From Tetracentron sinense (Eukaryota; Streptophyta; Magnoliopsida; Trochodendrales; Trochodendraceae): DNA of 64,000 bases. The position numbers and the translations under genes were made by a program. Every line of letters begins with the position of its first letter. Position 1 is the stretch's first letter. Below, piece by piece: positions 59,392 to 64,000 of this stretch. The stretch lies in the NCBI GenBank assembly GCA_015143295.1, contig CM026570.1:5976047-6040046 (forward strand), in the 5' to 3' direction. The notes beneath the pieces are model-generated. The model worked only from the letters and a program-made list of their open reading frames with translations. It did not search any database and was not told the DNA's origin.

Positions 59392-60125
59392 GCGTGAGGT
59401 TAACGTACTTGGGATCTCCCTTTACAAACATCAGGTGGTCTTTATTGGTCCATCATCCACTTTAAAATTCTCACCATAATTGGTGTGTATTTAAAAGTGG
59501 GAGGCAAGGATGAATGTGACCCAACCTTAGGTTTGCAAATGGAGATCTCAGGGGTGAAGCTCCTGAAAAAAAAATTTGATGACTAAGTTTGTGGATCATT
59601 TCATCCACAAATTTAGTCCATATCCTACATGTATTGTTTCTCATTGTTTACGGGAGTAGTTCTCCTCTTGTCTTATGACTATGCCATATTATATATTATA
59701 ATATAATTTTTTGAAAAATTTAGAGAGTAGTCGCCCCTTGTCCAATGATTATGCCCTATTAAATAATTAAATAAAATAGTTAAAAGATATTCATTTTTTG
59801 AAAATTCAATGGACAGCTACCCCATGACTAGCTAATCTTCTATGGATATAACTAAACTCCTTCAAGTCTGGTTACGTCACAAAAGTCTTTTAACTGTAGT
59901 TAACAACTTTAACCATTAGAGATAAATTTTAACCAAGGTTAGGTGGTTGAATCCTAAGGATTAGTGAATCTTAATCATAATCAAGAGGTATTAAAAGGGA
60001 CACATATTGACTTATGGGTTGTAACTGACTCCAACAGTCCTGTTATAACAATTGAAGATTCTAAATCCTTAGCAAACTATATTTTTTTAAAAAATCAAAA
60101 GCTAGAGGGGATACTCACCACATCG

Positions 60126-60443
60126 AATCGCGATTGAACTTAGGGAAAGTTCAATCACACCTACATGCCAACACGTGTCCTTTTTTAATCTCTATTAATT
60201 GTGGTTAAGATTTAATAACCCTTGGGGTTCAACAATACAACCTTAATTTTTGGAAAAAAAATATATTAAACTCTAGTTAGGTTTTTTTAATCCTTAGGAT
60301 TAATATTTCAAAAAAAAAAAACTAAAGTTATATGGTTGAACCCCAAAGGTAAGTGAATATTAACCACAATTAATATGGTTAATTAAAAGGAGACGTGTTG
60401 GCTTGTGGGTGTGAGTGAACTCTTCCATAGTTCAATCGCAATT
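60126..60443. mobile_element. MITE with long terminal inverted repeats
   Basis: AATCGCGATTGAAC at the left pairs with GTTCAATCGCAATT at the right, and similarity continues for more than 100 bp on each side (shared CAACACGT word and TAACCACAATTAAT in inverse). Non-coding. About 320 bp. Confidence 0.7.
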
Positions 60444-60510
60444 GGCTGTCATTGGATCTCCATCCACCTCCATGGCCATGCTGCCATATAAATATACATA
60501 CATATTTTTT

Positions 60511-60567
60511 TCTTTTGCAAAAGTTTAGGGGGGCACGTGCCCCAGGCCCCCCTTGGCTCCGCCCATG
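60511..60567 (-). mobile_element. Terminal fragment of a Tip100-like hAT element
   Basis: On the minus strand it begins CATGGGCGGAGCCAAGGGGG and continues to GGGGCACGTGCCCCCCTAAA. The GGGCGGAGCCA start followed by a GGGGCACGTGCCCC palindrome is characteristic of Tip100-type hAT ends in plants. The other end is not in the neighbourhood. Confidence 0.6.
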
Positions 60568-61543
60568 GATCCCAAGTACGCCTATCACTACTCTTATTAT
60601 TATGATTTTTTTGTGTGATAATCTGCGTGGTTTGTTTTGAATTTTGATATTTTAATACGGGCTTGAAGCCTACATTTGCAAAGGTTTTGAAACTCGAATT
60701 CGGCATGAGTGCCATACCTACTTTTGTTTTTTGCACAACTTAACACGTCTAATTAACACCTCGCCGCTTGCTCAAATGCTAAGGGTGTGGCTTCTCAAAT
60801 GAGAAGAGGTCATGGGATCTATTCTCTCAGGGTGATAACTTGCAAGTCGGTATACCCATGGAAGGTTAGTATCGATGGTATCTTAATTATCACAGGTGCA
60901 TATTGCATAAGAACATGAACATCTTTCTTTGGTAGAGATAAAATCAACTAACGAAAGTAGTGAAATAATGCTACTCCTCACAGCATTACATAGCTTAATG
61001 GTTGTTTGATGCGAACACCCATTTGCCTGTCACCATGGCCGATCCCATTACAAATTAAGGTGAGAAATGAGCGTCGCTCCCCATATTGATTCTGTTATTC
61101 GATAATGATCGATATGGGCCACTAATTAGTGCAATTCTGTACTTGAGAACTGGTTTATAGTTTCTGAATACTTAAGTTTATAGTCTAAAATATTCTTATG
61201 ATCAAGACATGCACCATTGAAACACCATGTATAGCTTTAATTAAAGTCATTTGAAAGGGGCATTGCAAGATACAAACAGCACTACTAATAATGTCATTCC
61301 ATATCTATTAATCATGTTTACGAAATTTAAGAGATATTATCCAAGAAAAGTGCAAATTTATTTAATAAAACAAAAGGAGGATATAAGCATACGCTAGACA
61401 TAATCTATTACTAACTCAGTAGACTGATACGATGCTCGATAAACTATTAATATGGCGATTATCCTAATATTAAATGACCGATACAAAAGCCCTTCCTTGT
61501 ATTAATGGTATGATTAGCACCGCGCTTAATTATTCTCCTATTA

Positions 61544-61555
61544 TGGTATCAGAGC
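61544..61555 (+). other. Primer-binding-site-like sequence
   Basis: TGGTATCAGAGC is complementary to the 3' end of plant initiator methionyl-tRNA and is the usual primer-binding site of many LTR retrotransposons. It lies 26 bp beyond the glutaredoxin stop codon. No LTR pair or gag frame was recognised, so it may be a remnant or chance. Confidence 0.35.
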
Positions 61556-61581
61556 GAGCGAGAGCTAGAAATATAAGTTCG

Positions 61582-61893
61582 TTACACCCATATAGCTCTG
61601 GCCCGTATAAGCCATGGTCTGAGAGAGCTACTGAGTTGAAGGGTCATGACCTCGCTAGCTCCGCCCGCCAACTGGCCACCGATGAACACGGCTGGAATAG
61701 CTGGATTACAGCCCATTCTCAACAGTGCCCTCTCTAATTCTCTTCCGTTAGGGTCCTCGTCAAGCTGATGAACTAAGGGGTAGGCTCCATGCTCTGAAAT
61801 GAGTGTCTTGATAGTGTGGCACATGCAACAATTGCTCCTACTGAAGATCACCACCGGACTTTGAGCTGCCAACCTCATCACCCTCTCGGCCAT
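61582..61893 (-). CDS. CC-type (class III) glutaredoxin
   Basis: Small thioredoxin-fold protein of the plant-specific CC-type glutaredoxins, which act with TGA transcription factors in development, nitrate and stress responses (family knowledge). 103 aa, intronless, as usual. The active site CCMC is at residues 22-25 (SRSNCCMCHTIK); the conserved IPAVFIGG with the glutathione-binding proline follows at 66-73 and GGASEVM at 77-83. The C-terminus is AIWV instead of the ALWL motif of ROXY1-like members. I chose the ATG at 61893, since the same frame continues open to 62118 but that extension lies across the TATA box and matches no glutaredoxin. Probable counterpart of Arabidopsis GRXS2 (At5g18600) by gene order; the exact orthologue is unproven. 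Confidence 0.95.
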   Translation of the reverse strand: MAERVMRLAAQSPVVIFSRSNCCMCHTIKTLISEHGAYPLVHQLDEDPNGRELERALLRMGCNPAIPAVFIGGQLAGGASEVMTLQLSSSLRPWLIRARAIWV

Positions 61894-62051
61894 TCGAATT
61901 ACTAAACACGATGTTAGGAAAAAGGGCGTCGGAGAATCGGATCGTCGAGTTTGGATCGAAATAAGAGAGAAAGAAAGGAAGAAGATGGTAATGTGAGTTG
62001 TGAAAACACTAAGAGGCTTTGCTGTGAAGAACTTGAGCTCCCATGCACACC

Positions 62052-62059
62052 TATTTATA
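62052..62059 (-). promoter_or_regulatory. TATA box of the glutaredoxin gene
   Basis: TATAAATA on the minus strand, 159 bp upstream of the ATG, predicts transcription starting around 62025 and a leader of about 130 nt. This supports the 61893 start over the longer frame. Confidence 0.7.
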
Positions 62060-62870
62060 TTAGGTGCTGAGAGTGATGGACTCCACTGTTTAACAGAAGC
62101 AATTTGCAAAAGATGCATGGAAGATAATAATAAATGTTAGTTTTAGATATTTCGGTGGATTCCCAAATAACCTTTTATCACAGCGAATAACCCGTGTTAC
62201 ATTTGACAAATCTTTATATACAATACAGTTAAGGAATTTTGAAATTGTACGGACTGCCAATTCTAAAATGGCAATATTGTCCTAAATGCTAGTCATTGGA
62301 AATCTATTCTAGAGTTGGGTATTTTTCCTAAAGGCAGTCATTGACCCGACATGTCAACCCGTCCGTTTTTCGGGGTTCTAGTGAGCTAGTGTTATCTGTA
62401 CTGAATTATGATCTGATTCGGTTTTGAAGGCAATATTCGGGCCAGCCCGACCCATATAGAGCCTTTCCTATCCTATCTTATGATTGGCATAAAAACTGCA
62501 CTATATCTAATCTATATTGGAGCATCTTTTGAGTTGGGAAAAGTTGGGGTTTATCCCATGAGACCAATTGCCAATCCTTTTTCTGTAATAAGATTCGCTC
62601 CCATTTCATGATGACCAAAAGCCAAAAGAAAACAAAAGTGGAAGAAGAATTCAAAAACATAAAATTGAAAAGAAAGGCCAAAATTCAATCACGAGCCATT
62701 TGACCCATCACAGATTTTTGGATGGTGGTGATGCAATCATCGGCAACACTCCGTCGAAATGATCACCACCCAACAGAGATAATGCAATTTGGGTCTATGG
62801 TTCCTCGGGTTGTTTATCTGCAATCAAAATTAATGGGCATGTATATTACTATAAATAATCATTAATGTAG

Positions 62871-63006
62871 GAGCAATGCTAAGTCCGCTTTCCTCCACAT
62901 CCAAGACAAAATAAAATGGTGAGTCCTATAAAAAGATGTTATATTTTTTTGTCTTCTTGTATAAAAAAAAAAATGAACAAGGAGGAAAGTTGACCTAACA
63001 TTGCTC
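62871..63006. mobile_element. Small MITE with GAGCAATG ends
   Basis: GAGCAATGCTAAGTCCGCTT at the left corresponds to the inverse of AAGTTGACCTAACATTGCTC at the right, with CTTTCCTCC in both arms. 136 bp, AT-rich, non-coding. Confidence 0.7.
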
Positions 63007-63147
63007 AGACATAAGACCCACCCGAAATTGACTGATGAGTTAAAACCTAAATCCTAACCCATGAAATAACCGCTTAGTTGGATGAGTTGACGGGCAAGGT
63101 CCTAAAATTGCCACCCTAGTTCTAACTTGTAACCTAAAACTATTTCC

Positions 63148-63453
63148 GTCCATTCTTTTGACGAGACTTATAAGGTTCGGCACTTTGTTGACTTGTCATT
63201 TGATAATATGCATTTTATTTTGAAAACTTGATGTATTGTGCTTATCATCTCTTGGGTTGCAATTCTTGTAAGAATTCAAGTGCAACGAAATGAATGATGT
63301 CAAATCTCATATAAAATGAAAAGACTTAAAATCTCATGATGATAAGAATTAACCTTGTTAACAACCTTAACAAAGTGACTCAAATTTCCTACCAAGTATC
63401 ATAACGAAGTGTAAAATGCCAAATTTTATAAGTCTCAACAAAAGAATGGACCC
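63148..63453. mobile_element. MITE family copy 2
   Basis: Ends GTCCATTCTTTTGACGAGAC and, inverted, GGGTCCATTCTTTTGTTGAG, both followed by ACTTATAA; arms about 40 bp. The body is homologous to 21712-22022 in the same orientation. These two copies define a family of about 305 bp. Confidence 0.8.
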
Positions 63454-64000
63454 TTAAAAAAAACAAATAATTTTTTTTCTCATTGCAAAATGCTTATGAA
63501 GTGTAATTAAGCTGCCCCTAAATGGCTTATCTCTACTATCATAATGAGAATAGTAGTGATTAGAGGACTCGCAAGGTCCTCTTGCTATCTGACTACCCAA
63601 ACAAATTTCAAAAAAAAAAAAAAAAAGATAACTCTAATGGTTAAAATTTCTTAACTACACTTAAATAGACACATGTTGCCTTCCAATTGAAAGGTCTTCT
63701 AGCAAATTGACTGTCTTCAATTATTTATTCTCCTAATGAGAATAAGGCCCTTAAAAACATTGATTGAGTTTTGCTACTATACACAAAATTACCCTTACAC
63801 TTATCCTCTTTGTATTAATGATAAAATTACTCTTGCCATTAATATCTTCATTATTTCTACTATTATAATCATTATTAACAAAGTTACTTTTATACTTATA
63901 TTTTCTTTTTCTTCTCTAATGAGAATGATAAAATTATCCTTAGTCTTATATCTTTCCTATTTCTAGTATCACAATGAGAAAATTTACCATTATATTCGAT

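Larger units (their letters stand above)
58234..61581. other. Intergenic DNA upstream of the kelch gene
   Basis: Contains the kelch gene 5' leader and promoter (no clear TATA box recognised), nested inverted-repeat elements (58880-59391), a repeat related to 2680-2960 (about 59650-59800), a MITE (60126-60443), one end of a hAT element (60511-60567) and a primer-binding-site-like word (61544-61555). No protein gene is supported. Confidence 0.65.
61894..64000. other. Glutaredoxin promoter and distal intergenic DNA
   Basis: Holds the glutaredoxin leader and TATA box, then AT-rich DNA with two MITEs (62871-63006 and 63148-63453). Short open frames here look like chance. The last 500 bp are very AT-rich with repeated AATGAGAAT words; nothing else recognised. 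Confidence 0.6.

Noticed and set aside
61582-62118. Longer 178-codon glutaredoxin frame starting at 62118
   Set aside because: The extension crosses the TATA box (62052-62059) and matches no glutaredoxin; the ATG at 61893 gives the standard 103-aa protein.
1-64000. tRNA, rRNA or CRISPR features
   Set aside because: The only tRNA-like signals are A and B boxes in SINEs with tails and target-site duplications; no cloverleaf, rRNA or spaced-repeat array was seen.

Overview
This window is nuclear DNA of a flowering plant. It holds four protein-coding genes with many GT-AG introns. Intron and intergenic sequence is AT-rich and packed with plant-type LINEs, tRNA-derived SINEs, hAT-like DNA transposons and MITEs. 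Very large introns (3 to 5 kb) filled with LINE and hAT pieces suggest a TE-rich, early-diverging eudicot or magnoliid type genome; the species cannot be read from the sequence alone.

Layout. 1-3.9 kb: TE-derived upstream DNA. 3.9-20.1 kb (+): TONNEAU2/FASS, the B''-type regulatory subunit of protein phosphatase 2A, 12 coding exons, 476 aa. 20.1-23.2 kb: intergenic DNA with four inverted-repeat elements. 23.2-45.0 kb (+): APC7, the TPR subunit of the anaphase-promoting complex, 18 exons, 560 aa. 45.0-46.9 kb: convergent intergenic DNA with a miRNA-like foldback. 46.9-58.2 kb (-): kelch-repeat/coiled-coil protein related to plant ACBP4/5 but lacking the acyl-CoA-binding domain, 16 exons, 712 aa. 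58.2-61.6 kb: MITE-rich intergenic DNA. 61.6-61.9 kb (-): intronless CC-type glutaredoxin, 103 aa, with its own TATA box. 61.9-64 kb: intergenic with two MITEs.

The genes are independent transcription units. TON2 (division-plane and preprophase-band control) and APC7 (mitotic proteolysis) both act in cell division, but nothing in the DNA shows joint regulation. The set TON2, kelch protein, CC-type glutaredoxin recalls three consecutive Arabidopsis loci (At5g18580, At5g18590, At5g18600), so this looks like deeply conserved gene order, here with APC7 between the first two.

The most striking non-genic signal is a set of short hAT-like elements in the introns of three of the genes. Five have perfect 8-bp target-site duplications and two more match at 7 of 8. 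Their outer ends are variants of a few terminal sequences, but each carries a different subterminal cluster of short motifs. A separate curiosity is a strictly 23-bp-phased array of ACAACG motifs near the left edge.
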